From assembly GCA_029946125.1 (NCBI GenBank), contig JAQSDX010000011.1, forward strand, positions 15,564 through 71,654: a DNA stretch of 56,091 nt, in the 5' to 3' direction. A program made the position numbers and the translations under genes. The notes under the pieces were generated by a model. It was given only the letters and a program-made list of their open reading frames with translations, did no database searches and was not told where the DNA came from. Below are positions 9,444-18,696 of the stretch, piece after piece. Position 1 is the stretch's first letter. Each line of letters opens with the position of its first letter. This DNA is from Candidatus Methylobacter titanis (GTDB lineage Bacteria; Pseudomonadota; Gammaproteobacteria; Methylococcales; Methylomonadaceae).

Positions 9444-11894
9444 ATGCAAGAAAATTATAAGCCGTTGGCAATCGAGCAAGAAGTACAGGCCGCCTGGGAA
9501 GTTTCAGGCGTATTTAATGTGTCGGAATCATCGACGCAACCTAAGTATTATTGCTTGGCCATGTTCCCTTATCCCAGCGGTAAATTACACATGGGGCATG
9601 TCCGTAATTATACTATTGGCGACGTTATCAGCCGCTATCAGCGTATGTTGGGCAAAAATGTTATGCAGCCTATGGGTTGGGATGCATTCGGTCTGCCGGC
9701 AGAAAATGCCGCAATGCAGCACGGCGTACATCCTGCCGACTGGACCTACAGCAACATCGACTATATGCGCGACCAGCTCAAACGGCTGGGTTTCGGCTAT
9801 GACTGGAACCGCGAATTAGCCACTTGCGATCCGCAATATTACAAGTGGGAGCAATGGTTTTTTCTGAAGTTGCTGAACAAAGGTCTGGTTTATAAAAAAA
9901 CCGCACCGGTCAACTGGTGTCCGCATGATAAAACCGTTCTGGCTAATGAGCAGGTCATTGATGGCTGTTGCTGGCGTTGCGATACCCCGGTCGAACGCAA
10001 AGAAATTGCCCAATGGTTTTTAAAAATCACTGCCTATGCGGATGAATTGCTCAGCTCCCTGGAAGCCTTGGATGGCTGGCCGGAACAGGTCAAAACCATG
10101 CAGGTTAACTGGATAGGTCGCTCTGAAGGCGTGGAGATGAATTTCCCTGTGCCTGATTCTGAGCCTGTCAGCATCTATACCACGCGTCCCGATACGCTGA
10201 TGGGGGTGACCTATCTTGCCGTAGCAGCGGAACATCCTCTGGCGTTAAAAGCCGCAGCAAGCAATGCTGACATCAGCGCATTCATAGCCGATTGCAAGAT
10301 GATGGAAACCTCGGAAGCGGCCATGGAAACCATGGAAAAACGCGGTATTGATTCCGGTATTAAAGCGCTGCATCCGATCACCGGTGAACCCGTTCCGGTA
10401 TGGATTGCCAATTTCGTGTTGATGGGTTACGGCACCGGTGCGGTGATGTCTGTTCCTGCTCATGACCAACGCGATTTCGAGTTCGCGCTTAAGTACGGTA
10501 TCGCGATCAAACAGGTGGTTTTTGCCAAAGACGGTGAAGTCGCCGACGATTGTTCAGAGCAGGCTTATACCGTAAAAGGCGTGTTAAAAAATTCAGGCGC
10601 GTTTGATGGTTTGACTTCCGAGCAGGCGTTTGCGGCTATTTCAGAAGCCCTGGAAAAAGATCATAAAGGTCAACGGAAAACCAATTTCCGCCTGCGCGAC
10701 TGGGGCGTTTCCCGTCAGCGTTACTGGGGTGCGCCGATCCCGGTTATTTATTGCGACGACTGCGGTACGGTTGCTGTTCCTGAGCAAGACCTGCCGGTAG
10801 AGTTGCCTAAAGATGTGGTGCTGGACGGCTCGCAATCGCCGCTGGTCGGACATCCGACTTTTTCCCATGTGGCTTGTCCGTCATGCGGCAAAGATGCGCA
10901 TCGGGAAACCGACACCTTCGATACCTTTATGGAGTCGTCCTGGTATTTCGCGCGTTTTGCCGGCAATAACCCGGATTCTATGCTCGATGAAAGCGCCAAA
11001 TACTGGCTGCCGGTCGATCATTATATCGGCGGTATCGAACACGCTATTTTGCATTTGTTGTATGCGCGGTTTTATACCAAATTATTGCGCGATGAAGGCT
11101 TGCTGGTTTGTGACGAGCCGTTTAAAAAACTGCTGACGCAAGGCATGGTGCTCAAAGACGGCAGTAAAATGTCCAAATCCAAGGGCAATACTGTCGATCC
11201 GCAAGGCCTGATCGATCAATACGGCGCAGATACCGTGCGGCTGTTTATCATGTTTGCAGCGCCTCCGGAGCAATCGCTGGAATGGTCTGACAGTGGCGTA
11301 GAGGGCGCATTCAGATTCCTGAAGCGGCTGTGGAAACAGGCTTATCAGCATAGTGAGGCCGGTGGTTCTACGGTGCCGCTCGATAAACAGGCATTAACCG
11401 AACAGCAACAGACAGTACGTCGATCACTGCATCTGACTATCCAGAAAGTGACCGACGATTTTGGCCGACGCTATACCTTTAATACCGTTATTGCCTCGAA
11501 TATGGAGCTGATCAACACCTTGGCTAAATTTGTCGATGACTCCGATAATGCCAAGGCGATTCGGCAGGAGGCATTGGAAGCCATTGTGTTGATGTTGTCG
11601 CCGATCGTGCCGCATATTTGCCATCAATTGTGGCTGGATTTGGGGCATCAGCAAGCCGTAGTTAGTGCATCATGGCCGGAAGTTGATATGACGGCTTTGG
11701 CGCAGGATACTTTGGAGTTGGTGCTGCAGGTTAACGGTAAATTGCGCAGCAAGATCAAGGTTTCGGTCACCGCGACTAAAGATGAAATAGAGGCAATGGC
11801 GTTGAATGATGAACAGGTTAAGCGCTTTATTGAAGGCAAGCCGGTTAGAAAGGTGATAGTGGTGCCTAATAAATTGGTCAATATTGTTGTTTAG
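9444..11894 (+). CDS. leuS: Leucyl-tRNA synthetase
   Basis: Class I aminoacyl-tRNA synthetase that charges tRNA-Leu. The 816-residue protein has the HIGH-type motif HMGHVRNY at about residues 49-56, an editing (CP1) domain with [12 protein letters not shown] near 245-256 and [14 protein letters not shown] near 335-350, the KMSKS loop KMSKSKGN near 575, an anticodon-binding helical domain, and a C-terminal domain ending in the NGK...PNKLVNIVV pattern. Length is slightly below the E. coli enzyme but complete. It begins an operon-like series with lptE and holA. Confidence 0.99.
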   Translation: MQENYKPLAIEQEVQAAWEVSGVFNVSESSTQPKYYCLAMFPYPSGKLHMGHVRNYTIGDVISRYQRMLGKNVMQPMGWDAFGLPAENAAMQHGVHPADWTYSNIDYMRDQLKRLGFGYDWNRELATCDPQYYKWEQWFFLKLLNKGLVYKKTAPVNWCPHDKTVLANEQVIDGCCWRCDTPVERKEIAQWFLKITAYADELLSSLEALDGWPEQVKTMQVNWIGRSEGVEMNFPVPDSEPVSIYTTRPDTLMGVTYLAVAAEHPLALKAAASNADISAFIADCKMMETSEAAMETMEKRGIDSGIKALHPITGEPVPVWIANFVLMGYGTGAVMSVPAHDQRDFEFALKYGIAIKQVVFAKDGEVADDCSEQAYTVKGVLKNSGAFDGLTSEQAFAAISEALEKDHKGQRKTNFRLRDWGVSRQRYWGAPIPVIYCDDCGTVAVPEQDLPVELPKDVVLDGSQSPLVGHPTFSHVACPSCGKDAHRETDTFDTFMESSWYFARFAGNNPDSMLDESAKYWLPVDHYIGGIEHAILHLLYARFYTKLLRDEGLLVCDEPFKKLLTQGMVLKDGSKMSKSKGNTVDPQGLIDQYGADTVRLFIMFAAPPEQSLEWSDSGVEGAFRFLKRLWKQAYQHSEAGGSTVPLDKQALTEQQQTVRRSLHLTIQKVTDDFGRRYTFNTVIASNMELINTLAKFVDDSDNAKAIRQEALEAIVLMLSPIVPHICHQLWLDLGHQQAVVSASWPEVDMTALAQDTLELVLQVNGKLRSKIKVSVTATKDEIEAMALNDEQVKRFIEGKPVRKVIVVPNKLVNIVV

Positions 11895-11950
11895 GCAAAA
11901 GGCGAAGGGCGAAAAAACCTAAACTTCAGGTTCCGTCGCCTTTAGCCTTG
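11895..11950. repeat. Heptad-hairpin repeat, copy A (leuS-lptE gap)
   Basis: Left arm GGCAAAA-GGCGAAG-GGCGAAA begins on the last base of the leuS stop codon. A partly complementary right arm, CGTCGCCTTTAGCCTT, follows across a loop near 11925. It belongs to the family of 7-bp-unit hairpins found at eight places in this window. Confidence 0.75.
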
Positions 11951-12045
11951 AATCTTGTTCTATTCATCCACCGACCTCTATCCGTGGGCGGTTGTCACTC
12001 GATGGATGAGGTCGGGTGTGGATTGAAACATTTAAGGGGAAACCA

Positions 12046-12543
12046 GTGTTAACAAAAAAAGCAGTCATCTTAGGTTTAGCTTTGTTATTGAGCGCTTGCG
12101 GCTATCATTTGCGGGGCGCTTTTCAATTGCCTGAAAATATGAAAAATGTCTATGTAGAGGGCGGGTCCGGGCCGTTACATGAGCAATTTAGTCAGGTCAT
12201 GAAGTCATCTTCCGGTCAGCTTGCCAGTTCTCGTCAGGGAGCGGGCATTGTTATCAAAATATTTAACGAAGAGTTTAATCGGCGCGTCTTATCGCTGAGT
12301 GCTCGCGGCAAGTCTAACGAGTTTGAGCTTAACTATCGCCTGGACTATGAATTGGCCAATGCCGGTGACGCGCTGTTAATGGAACGGCAGACGGTTGACA
12401 TCAGGCGTGCATATTACAATGATCAGCAATTTGTTATTGCCAAAGATAATGAAGAAGCCATGATCCGTAATGAAATGTATCTGCAGGCAGTCAATACCAT
12501 CGTTAATCGTGCTAGGGTCGTATTAGAGGCAGGCGCAAAATAA
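12046..12543 (+). CDS. lptE: LPS-assembly lipoprotein LptE
   Basis: Outer-membrane lipoprotein that plugs and folds LptD and helps insert lipopolysaccharide. A GTG start at 12046 is chosen because AAGGGGA precedes it by 5 bases and the resulting 165-residue product opens with a short lipoprotein signal peptide ending in LLSAC (cysteine 18); an upstream GTG at 12016 would add ten odd residues. The mature protein starts CGYHLRGAFQLPENMKNVYVEG, typical of the family, and has the conserved segment RRAYYNDQQFVIAKDNEE. It is located between leuS and holA, the standard gammaproteobacterial order, and is followed by holA after a 1-bp gap. Confidence 0.95.
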   Translation: MLTKKAVILGLALLLSACGYHLRGAFQLPENMKNVYVEGGSGPLHEQFSQVMKSSSGQLASSRQGAGIVIKIFNEEFNRRVLSLSARGKSNEFELNYRLDYELANAGDALLMERQTVDIRRAYYNDQQFVIAKDNEEAMIRNEMYLQAVNTIVNRARVVLEAGAK

Positions 12544-12544
12544 T

Positions 12545-13561
12545 ATGCGGCTCAAGCCAGATCAAATAGCGGCAGCTTTGCAAAAGGGCTTGTCGCCAAT
12601 TTATTTTATTAGCGGCGATGAGCCTTTGCAGCTGGGCGAGATAGCCGATGCGATCAGGGCGGCGGCACGAAAAGCAGGTTACGATACCCGCGAGGTCCTG
12701 GTTGCGGATACCGGGTTTTTATGGCATGACTTAACCGAGTCGGCAGGTTCTTTATCCATTTTTGCCGATAAGAAAATCATCGATTTAAGGTTGCCCACCG
12801 GTACGCCGGGTACCGAGGGTTCTAAGGCTTTAATCGCTTATTGTGAACGCCTGCCGGAAGATGCGCTGCTGCTGATCACTGCCGCAAAGATGGCCGGTGC
12901 CTCATTAAAATCGCGCTGGTTTCAGGCTTTGGATAAGGCCGGGTGTGTTATTCAGGTCTGGCCGTTAGAAGGCCAGGACTTGATGCGCTGGTTGCAGCAA
13001 AGAATGCTGCGACGCGGGCTACAGGCTGAAGCAGAAGGCATCAAGATACTGGCTTCCCGAATTGAAGGCAATCTGTTGGCGGCCGCTCAGGAAATAGAAA
13101 AGCTTTACGTGTTGTACGGTGAAGGACACCTTAGCAAACAGCAAATTTTTGACGTGGTGGCCGACAGTTCCAGGTTCGATGTGTTTAAACTGATGGATAG
13201 CGTACTGGCAGCCAAAGTCGGGCGGATCTTAAAGATATTGTCCGGCTTGCAGGCGGAAGGCGTTGCGGCTCCGGTGGTATTGTGGGCCTTAACGCGGGAA
13301 GCTCGGGTATTTATCAGGATTAAACAGGCGTTAGCTCAGGGGCAAAATAAAGCGCTGGTTTTCAAAAATAACCAAATCTGGGACAAGCGCCAGCAGCTGG
13401 TCAGTGATGCGTTGAGCCGGTTGGGTGAACATGATCTCAACAGCATATTGCTGTTGAGTGCAAAGGCGGATCGGCAGATTAAAGGTCAGCAGCAAGGAGA
13501 TTCCTGGGAAACGCTGCTAGCGGTTTGTCTGATGTTTGCCGCGAAAGGCGACGGAATTTGA
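12545..13561 (+). CDS. holA: DNA polymerase III delta subunit
   Basis: Clamp-loader subunit that opens the beta sliding clamp. The 338-residue protein shows the delta N-terminal pattern PIYFISGDEPLQLGEIADAIR (about 18-38) with the clamp-contacting region near LSIFADKKIIDLRLP (about 75-90), an AAA+-like middle with EGNLLAAAQEIEKL and the C-terminal collar domain ending DSWETLLAVCLMFAA. It starts 1 bp after the lptE stop, so translation is probably coupled. Length is normal. Confidence 0.97.
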   Translation: MRLKPDQIAAALQKGLSPIYFISGDEPLQLGEIADAIRAAARKAGYDTREVLVADTGFLWHDLTESAGSLSIFADKKIIDLRLPTGTPGTEGSKALIAYCERLPEDALLLITAAKMAGASLKSRWFQALDKAGCVIQVWPLEGQDLMRWLQQRMLRRGLQAEAEGIKILASRIEGNLLAAAQEIEKLYVLYGEGHLSKQQIFDVVADSSRFDVFKLMDSVLAAKVGRILKILSGLQAEGVAAPVVLWALTREARVFIRIKQALAQGQNKALVFKNNQIWDKRQQLVSDALSRLGEHDLNSILLLSAKADRQIKGQQQGDSWETLLAVCLMFAAKGDGI

Positions 13562-13567
13562 AGTTTA

Positions 13568-13605
13568 GTTTTTTTCGCCCTTCGCCCTTCGCCTTTCGTC
13601 TTTAT
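13568..13605. repeat. Heptad repeat, copy B (single arm) after holA
   Basis: Four 7-bp units, TTCGCCC-TTCGCCC-TTCGCCT-TTCGTCT, lie at about 13575-13602 after a T-rich stretch, between the convergent holA and histidine-kinase genes. Only one arm of the usual hairpin is present. It might still terminate transcription, but no partner arm is visible. Confidence 0.7.
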
Positions 13606-13609
13606 TAAC

Positions 13610-14296
13610 CTATGGCAAATACAGTTTAAATCGGGCTCCGCCAAGCTGGCTATGGTTGTCGGTGGTAATAAATCCGCTATTGGGGCCTTTGACATGTAAT
13701 TGTGCAATGGTCTCGGTAAAAAACAATCCTAATCCGGTGTTGCCATTAGCCAGATCAATCTGGGGGAGTTGTTGGTGCTCGGACGGCATCAGGTTTTCAG
13801 GGTAACCCTTGCCATCATCTTCTATGCAAAAAACAATATAATCATCTTCCTTGCTTACAGAAAGCAGGATTTTACTTTTGCAATAGCGTTGTGCGTTATT
13901 GACCAGTGTACAGAGGGCATTACTGATCAGGGTATTGTCGCAATAACACAACAGGTCGTCATCGCATTGGGTAATGAGTTGAATGTTGCCTAAGGATAAT
14001 AAGGTGGATTGCTGGGCGACAACATCTTCCACTATGTCTGCGGCACTATGCTCGTCTATAGCCAGATTAAATTGGGATAAGTCAATTTTATAAAGCGTCA
14101 GTAACTGCATGAGGCTATTGTTCATGCGATTGGTTTCAAATTCTAATTGCTTAAATTCAGTAGGCTTCGGATCTTGATGGCTATTTTCTAGCTGGCCGAT
14201 CAGTACCCGAAGAGTCGTCAGTGAATTCTTTATATCATGTACTGAAGAAGCCAGGATGGCGGGAAAACCGATTGCAAGTATAGGCGTATTGGACAT
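13610..14296 (-). CDS. Short sensor histidine kinase without sensing domain
   Basis: The 228-residue protein consists almost only of a kinase core. An H-box-like SSVHDIKNSLTTLR puts the likely phosphorylated His at residue 20. The N box is in NALCTLVNNAQRY (about 128-140), G1 is EDDGKGYPE (about 158-166) and G2 is GNTGLGLFF (about 180-188). No transmembrane segment or PAS/GAF domain precedes the H box, so it is probably cytoplasmic and receives its signal through a partner. It starts 9 bp after the end of the CheY-TPR gene on the same strand, which should be its cognate regulator. The signal is unknown. Confidence 0.88.
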   Translation of the reverse strand: MSNTPILAIGFPAILASSVHDIKNSLTTLRVLIGQLENSHQDPKPTEFKQLEFETNRMNNSLMQLLTLYKIDLSQFNLAIDEHSAADIVEDVVAQQSTLLSLGNIQLITQCDDDLLCYCDNTLISNALCTLVNNAQRYCKSKILLSVSKEDDYIVFCIEDDGKGYPENLMPSEHQQLPQIDLANGNTGLGLFFTETIAQLHVKGPNSGFITTDNHSQLGGARFKLYLP

Positions 14297-14305
14297 TTTG
14301 GCGGG

Positions 14306-15928
14306 TTATGGATGAGTTTTATATTCAATGGTATTCAGTTCTGTCTGAAGTCCGCTGATTTGATTATGGGATATGCCTACTTGAATGGCCTTGTTGATAT
14401 AGGACTGGGCGCTCATGATTTTTTCAGGGTCAGGTTTAGAGGTCTTAATATCATGAATAATGATTTTTATCATATTTAAAATAATCGTTTGATTATCAGG
14501 TATTTTTATTATGGCTTGTTCAAAAACCGCCAGAGCCCCCTTAATGTTACCTTCCTGAAACAGGCGGACGCCTTTATTGTTGATGTCGACCAATTCTTTT
14601 TTTATCTGTTGAAGCAGCGTTTCCGCATAGTTTTCGCCGATAATGGTGTCGCATAGAGTGACGATATTTTTGATAAAAAGATTATCATCAATATTGGTTT
14701 TAATTAAATCATTAAGGATTTCATCGCAAATCCCGTTGTTCCCGTTCAGATAAAAAGTTTTTGCCATTTCCAGACGCAATTCTTTGGATAGCTGTTTGTC
14801 AAACTGCTCGTTTAGTTTAAATGCTTTTCCATAGGCTTGCTGAGCCATGGTCTTGTTGCCTTTTGCCTGATGAATTTCGATTTCTAACAGGGCCGACCTA
14901 AGTTTAGCCTCAGGATCATCGCGAAACTGCTGGTTCAACTCATACAATATTTTTAGCGCTTCATTAGCAGCGTTACTTTTCAGGTAAATATTGGCCAAGC
15001 CTGAATAGTCGCTGGATGACCGGTGTATGGAGTTTTTTCCCAGTTTAATGGTGGCTGTGTAAGCTTTTTTTGCAACAGGGAGATTCTCAGTCCTTTCAGC
15101 TAGCAAGGCCAGTTTTTTTTGCCTTAAGATAGACAAAGGTGAAAGCGTAACGGCTGAATTAAGTGAAGATACGGCATGTTCATCATTACCCATCAATTCG
15201 TAGGTTTTTACCAACCAATCATAAGCCTCCATCATCACCGGATGCTGTTCGATCAGCGCCTGAAAAGTCTTAACAGCTTGATCATAATAGCCGAGAAAAA
15301 AAGCGGTAGATCCTAACCCCAGTCTGGCCCAGGGCAGTTCTCTTTCTTCCAGGATATCCTGATAAATGGCCTCGGCCGTCTTAAAGTCGCCAACCTTAAG
15401 GGCCAGTTCGGCATGCAGTTTTAATAATGGCAAACGCATTTTTTTATCATTCTGTTGGAGCAGCTGTTTGCAACATTGTATGGCTTGGTAAAGATTGCCG
15501 TTGTCCATTTCATTTTCTATGCCGGCCAAATATTGCTTGCGGGCATGGCATCTTTGAATGCGGCTTAATAATTGCTGTGGGTTAAAAGGTTTAATCAGAT
15601 AGTCATCGGGTTTGTTGTCGATGGCGCTAAGCACCATCTGCTGGCTTTGTTCGCATGTGACCATGATAAAGATGGCATGAACCGGTAACAACTTAAGATA
15701 TTTGGCCTCTTCAAGAACCTGCTGGCCGTTTTTCCCCCTGAGCAGATTGTAATCGCAGAGCACAATATCAAACCGGTCTATTCGCATAGCCGTTATTGCG
15801 CTGATACCGGATTCCGCCTCAACAATAAATCGGGCGCCAAATGAACCTAATATATGTTTAAAGGTTTCGCGCATGATCGCTTGATCGTCAACGACCAATA
15901 TTTTTTTTGAAGCAAGGTTGATTGCCAT
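14306..15928 (-). CDS. Response regulator with receiver domain and TPR repeats
   Basis: The 540-residue protein has an N-terminal CheY-type receiver (about 5-125): acidic pair D14-D15, phospho-acceptor D59 in VLCDYN, T91 and K113 in YLIKPF. The remaining ~400 residues are tetratricopeptide-like helical repeats (e.g. AEAIYQDILEERELPWARLG, YDQAVKTFQALIEQHP), with no DNA-binding or enzymatic output domain. Output is therefore probably protein-protein contact controlled by phosphorylation. It is encoded just upstream of the short histidine kinase, forming a two-gene two-component operon. Related CheY-TPR proteins exist in Pseudomonas and Shewanella-type bacteria with poorly known roles. Confidence 0.88.
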   Translation of the reverse strand: MAINLASKKILVVDDQAIMRETFKHILGSFGARFIVEAESGISAITAMRIDRFDIVLCDYNLLRGKNGQQVLEEAKYLKLLPVHAIFIMVTCEQSQQMVLSAIDNKPDDYLIKPFNPQQLLSRIQRCHARKQYLAGIENEMDNGNLYQAIQCCKQLLQQNDKKMRLPLLKLHAELALKVGDFKTAEAIYQDILEERELPWARLGLGSTAFFLGYYDQAVKTFQALIEQHPVMMEAYDWLVKTYELMGNDEHAVSSLNSAVTLSPLSILRQKKLALLAERTENLPVAKKAYTATIKLGKNSIHRSSSDYSGLANIYLKSNAANEALKILYELNQQFRDDPEAKLRSALLEIEIHQAKGNKTMAQQAYGKAFKLNEQFDKQLSKELRLEMAKTFYLNGNNGICDEILNDLIKTNIDDNLFIKNIVTLCDTIIGENYAETLLQQIKKELVDINNKGVRLFQEGNIKGALAVFEQAIIKIPDNQTIILNMIKIIIHDIKTSKPDPEKIMSAQSYINKAIQVGISHNQISGLQTELNTIEYKTHP

Positions 15929-15958
15929 AAGGGGTAAACCTTAACCTTATATTTTGGG

Positions 15959-15986
15959 CTTGAAAAAACCCAATGCGTCCCCACAT
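15959..15986 (+). promoter_or_regulatory. Sigma-32-type heat-shock promoter of htpG
   Basis: CTTGAAA (15959-15965) and CCCCACAT (15979-15986) are separated by 13 bases. This is close to the sigma-32 consensus CTTGAAA, 13-17 bp, CCCCATNT. Transcription would start near 15993, about 30 bp before the htpG ATG, which fits a heat-shock gene. Confidence 0.8.
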
Positions 15987-16022
15987 CGGCGTTAATCTTA
16001 TAATTAATCAGGATTAGTAAAA

Positions 16023-17957
16023 ATGACTGTTGAAGCAAAAAAAGAAACCTTAGGCTTTGAAACTGAAGTAAAACACCTGCTGCATTTAATGATCCATTCA
16101 TTATACAGCAACAAGGAAATCTTCTTACGGGAACTGATTTCCAATGCGTCGGATGCGGCAGACAAACTGCGCTTTGAGGCGCTGTCCAATGATGGCTTGT
16201 ATGAGGGCGATAGCGAGCTGAAAATTCGTCTGGAATACGACAAAGAAAAACGCACCATTACCGTTATCGATAACGGTATCGGCATGACCCGGGCCGAAGT
16301 TCAGGAACATATCGGCACCATTGCCAAATCAGGCACCAAACAGTTTTTTCAGGCCTTAACCGGCGACCAGGCCAAAGACAGCGAATTGATCGGCCAGTTC
16401 GGCGTGGGTTTTTACTCGGCGTTTATCGTTGCCGATAAAGTAACCTTAACCACCCGCAAGGCCGGTGCCGACAACAGCGACGGCGTACGCTGGGAATCGG
16501 CTGGCGAAGGCGATTACACGTTGGAATCCGTAGAAAAATCCCAGCGCGGCACCGAAATCGTCCTGCATATGAAAGAGTCCGAAAGCGAATTCCTGGACGG
16601 CTATCGCATCCGCTCTATCGTCAGAAAATTCTCCGATCATATTTCCTTGCCTATCGTGATGGACAAAGAAGTCATGCCGTCTATGGGGACTGAAGAAGGC
16701 GAGGAAGAGGAAAAGCCGGTAGAAATCGTCGAAGAGACCGTTAACTCGGCGTCGGCCTTATGGACCAAAGCCCGTCAGGAGATTTCCGATGAGGCGTATA
16801 ACGAATTTTACAAGCATGTAGGGCACGATTTTCAGGACCCGTTAACCCATGTGCACAGCAAAGTCGAAGGTTCCAATGAATACACCCTGCTGCTTTATGT
16901 GCCGTCACGTGCGCCGTTCGATATGTGGGACAGAGACACCAAACACGGGGTAAAACTGTACATACGCAAAGTGTTTATTACCGATGATGCCGAGCAGTTA
17001 ATGCCGCGCTACCTGCGCTTTATCAGAGGGATTATCGACGCCAACTCCCTGCCGCTGAACGTATCGAGAGAAATTCTGCAGCAAAGCAAGCAGATCAGCA
17101 CCATCAAATCGGGCGCGGTTAAAAAAGTTCTGGGTATGCTCGAAGACCTGGCCAAGACCGAGCCGGAAAAATACGAGACTTTCTGGGCTCAGTTTGGTCA
17201 AGTCATCAAAGAAGGCCCGATTGAAGATCATGGCAATAAAGCGCGCATCGCCAAATTGCTGCGTTTTGCTTCAACCCATGCTGATACCGACAAACAAGAA
17301 GTTTCGCTGGAAACTTATGTCAGTCGGATGAAAGAAGGCCAGGACAAGATTTATTATGTCACCGCAGACAGTTTCTCGGCGGCAAAAAACAGCCCGCACC
17401 TGGAAATCTTCCGCAAGAAAGGCATTGAAGTCCTATTGTTATCGGATCGTATCGACGAATGGCTTGTGTCTAATCTTGACGAATTTGACGAAAAGCATCT
17501 ACAGTCTGTCGCTAAAGGCGATCTGGACTTGGGTGTTTTGGATGCCGAAGAAGACAAAGCGGCCCAGGAAGAAGTGAATAAGGACTTTGAAGCGGTACTC
17601 AAACAGATTAAAGACGTGCTGGCCGATAAAGTCAGCGAAGTGCGCTTGAGCCATCGTTTAACCGAATCGCCTGCCTGTCTGGTTGCCGATGTCTACGGCA
17701 TGAGCCTGAATATGGAAAGAATCATGAAGGATGCCGGACAAGGTATGGGCATGGGAATGGGCAGAAAGCCGATTTTCGAGCTTAACCCGACCCACCCTTT
17801 AGTGGTTCGTATGAAAGAAGAGCAAGATGATGCGCGTTTTGCCGATCTGACCCATATCCTGTTCGATCAAGCCATCCTCAGTGAAGGCGGACAACTGGAT
17901 GATCCAGCGGCCTTTGTGCATAAACTGAACGGCTTGCTGCAGGGTTTGCTGCACTAA
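16023..17957 (+). CDS. htpG: Chaperone protein HtpG (Hsp90)
   Basis: Dimeric ATP-dependent chaperone acting late in protein folding, often together with DnaK. The 644-residue protein has the GHKL ATPase domain at its start ([18 protein letters not shown] near residues 35-55, [11 protein letters not shown] near 85, and [17 protein letters not shown] near 125-141), a middle domain with the catalytic-loop region [12 protein letters not shown], and a C-terminal dimerisation domain with a [10 protein letters not shown] segment. Length is standard. It is divergent from the two-component operon, is preceded by a heat-shock promoter at 15959-15986 and ends at a strong terminator. Confidence 0.99.
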   Translation: MTVEAKKETLGFETEVKHLLHLMIHSLYSNKEIFLRELISNASDAADKLRFEALSNDGLYEGDSELKIRLEYDKEKRTITVIDNGIGMTRAEVQEHIGTIAKSGTKQFFQALTGDQAKDSELIGQFGVGFYSAFIVADKVTLTTRKAGADNSDGVRWESAGEGDYTLESVEKSQRGTEIVLHMKESESEFLDGYRIRSIVRKFSDHISLPIVMDKEVMPSMGTEEGEEEEKPVEIVEETVNSASALWTKARQEISDEAYNEFYKHVGHDFQDPLTHVHSKVEGSNEYTLLLYVPSRAPFDMWDRDTKHGVKLYIRKVFITDDAEQLMPRYLRFIRGIIDANSLPLNVSREILQQSKQISTIKSGAVKKVLGMLEDLAKTEPEKYETFWAQFGQVIKEGPIEDHGNKARIAKLLRFASTHADTDKQEVSLETYVSRMKEGQDKIYYVTADSFSAAKNSPHLEIFRKKGIEVLLLSDRIDEWLVSNLDEFDEKHLQSVAKGDLDLGVLDAEEDKAAQEEVNKDFEAVLKQIKDVLADKVSEVRLSHRLTESPACLVADVYGMSLNMERIMKDAGQGMGMGMGRKPIFELNPTHPLVVRMKEEQDDARFADLTHILFDQAILSEGGQLDDPAAFVHKLNGLLQGLLH

Positions 17958-17970
17958 GCGTTAACAAACG

Positions 17971-18001
17971 AAAAAGGCTGGATATTCTCCAGCCTTTTTT
18001 T
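17971..18001 (+). terminator. Rho-independent terminator after htpG
   Basis: AAAAAGGCTGG-atattct-CCAGCC followed by seven T residues. The G/C stem plus A-tract and T-tract make it functional in either direction, serving htpG and possibly the convergent DUF938 gene ending at 18048. Confidence 0.93.
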
Positions 18002-18047
18002 GCGTGATGGTTTTGTTGGCCGCATTATGTGTGCGATTACCCCGCTC

Positions 18048-18644
18048 TCAATTGTTTTGTAAAACAAGCAAACGATTGTTGGCAGGCATGGCAATATCAT
18101 TCATTAGGTTAAAGCCTCTGGATGTCGCTAAAAACAAGATATCTTCAAGATTTTTAATGCCGCTTAAGGTATTTCGGATTTTAAGCCATTGATCAAATTG
18201 GGCATTACTGGTACTGGTATAGGCGCCGTTATAGTTAAACGGGCCGTAAATACACACTAAGGCTTTGGGATTGAGGTACACCGCCAGGCGATCAAAGAAT
18301 ATATGCACCTCATCCCCGCTCATGATGTGCAGCGTATTAGCGGTAAATAATGCATCAATTGATTCACCTGGCCACACCGCATCGGTGACATTGAGCGGTA
18401 ATGCCGGTTTCAAATTGGCTAGTTGCGTTTCTTGTTGCCACAAACAGATGCCGGGAATATTCTCAGGCTTATCGGTAGGCTGCCATTCAACATGCGGGAG
18501 GTTTTTGGCAAAATAACAGGCATGTTGCCCCGTACCGCTGCCGATTTCCCAAACAGTGGTTGGCTGACAAAAAACGGTGCTAATGGCCTGTAAAATGGGG
18601 TCTTTATTGTTTTCACAGGCTTGAGAAAAAGGTTTCTGGGTCAT
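18048..18644 (-). CDS. DUF938-family SAM-dependent methyltransferase
   Basis: The ATG at 18644 (MTQKPFSQACENNKDPIL) is chosen because family members begin with this segment; the frame extends upstream by 26 unlike residues. The 198-residue product has methyltransferase motif I, VWEIGSGTGQHACYFA (about 31-46), an acidic loop WQPTDK, and the DUF938-specific LFTANTLHIMS and CIYGPFNYNGAYTS segments. The substrate is not known. It is divergent from the FemAB-like gene: the two start codons lie 53 bp apart. Confidence 0.9.
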   Translation of the reverse strand: MTQKPFSQACENNKDPILQAISTVFCQPTTVWEIGSGTGQHACYFAKNLPHVEWQPTDKPENIPGICLWQQETQLANLKPALPLNVTDAVWPGESIDALFTANTLHIMSGDEVHIFFDRLAVYLNPKALVCIYGPFNYNGAYTSTSNAQFDQWLKIRNTLSGIKNLEDILFLATSRGFNLMNDIAMPANNRLLVLQNN

Positions 18645-18696
18645 TGGTTTGATAGATTGATGATATTCTGTCGTTTTCACTGTACTGTTTTTAAAA

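Noticed and set aside
12016-12045. Upstream GTG start for lptE
   Set aside because: It would put ten non-family residues before a normal lipoprotein signal peptide; the GTG at 12046 has AAGGGGA properly spaced.
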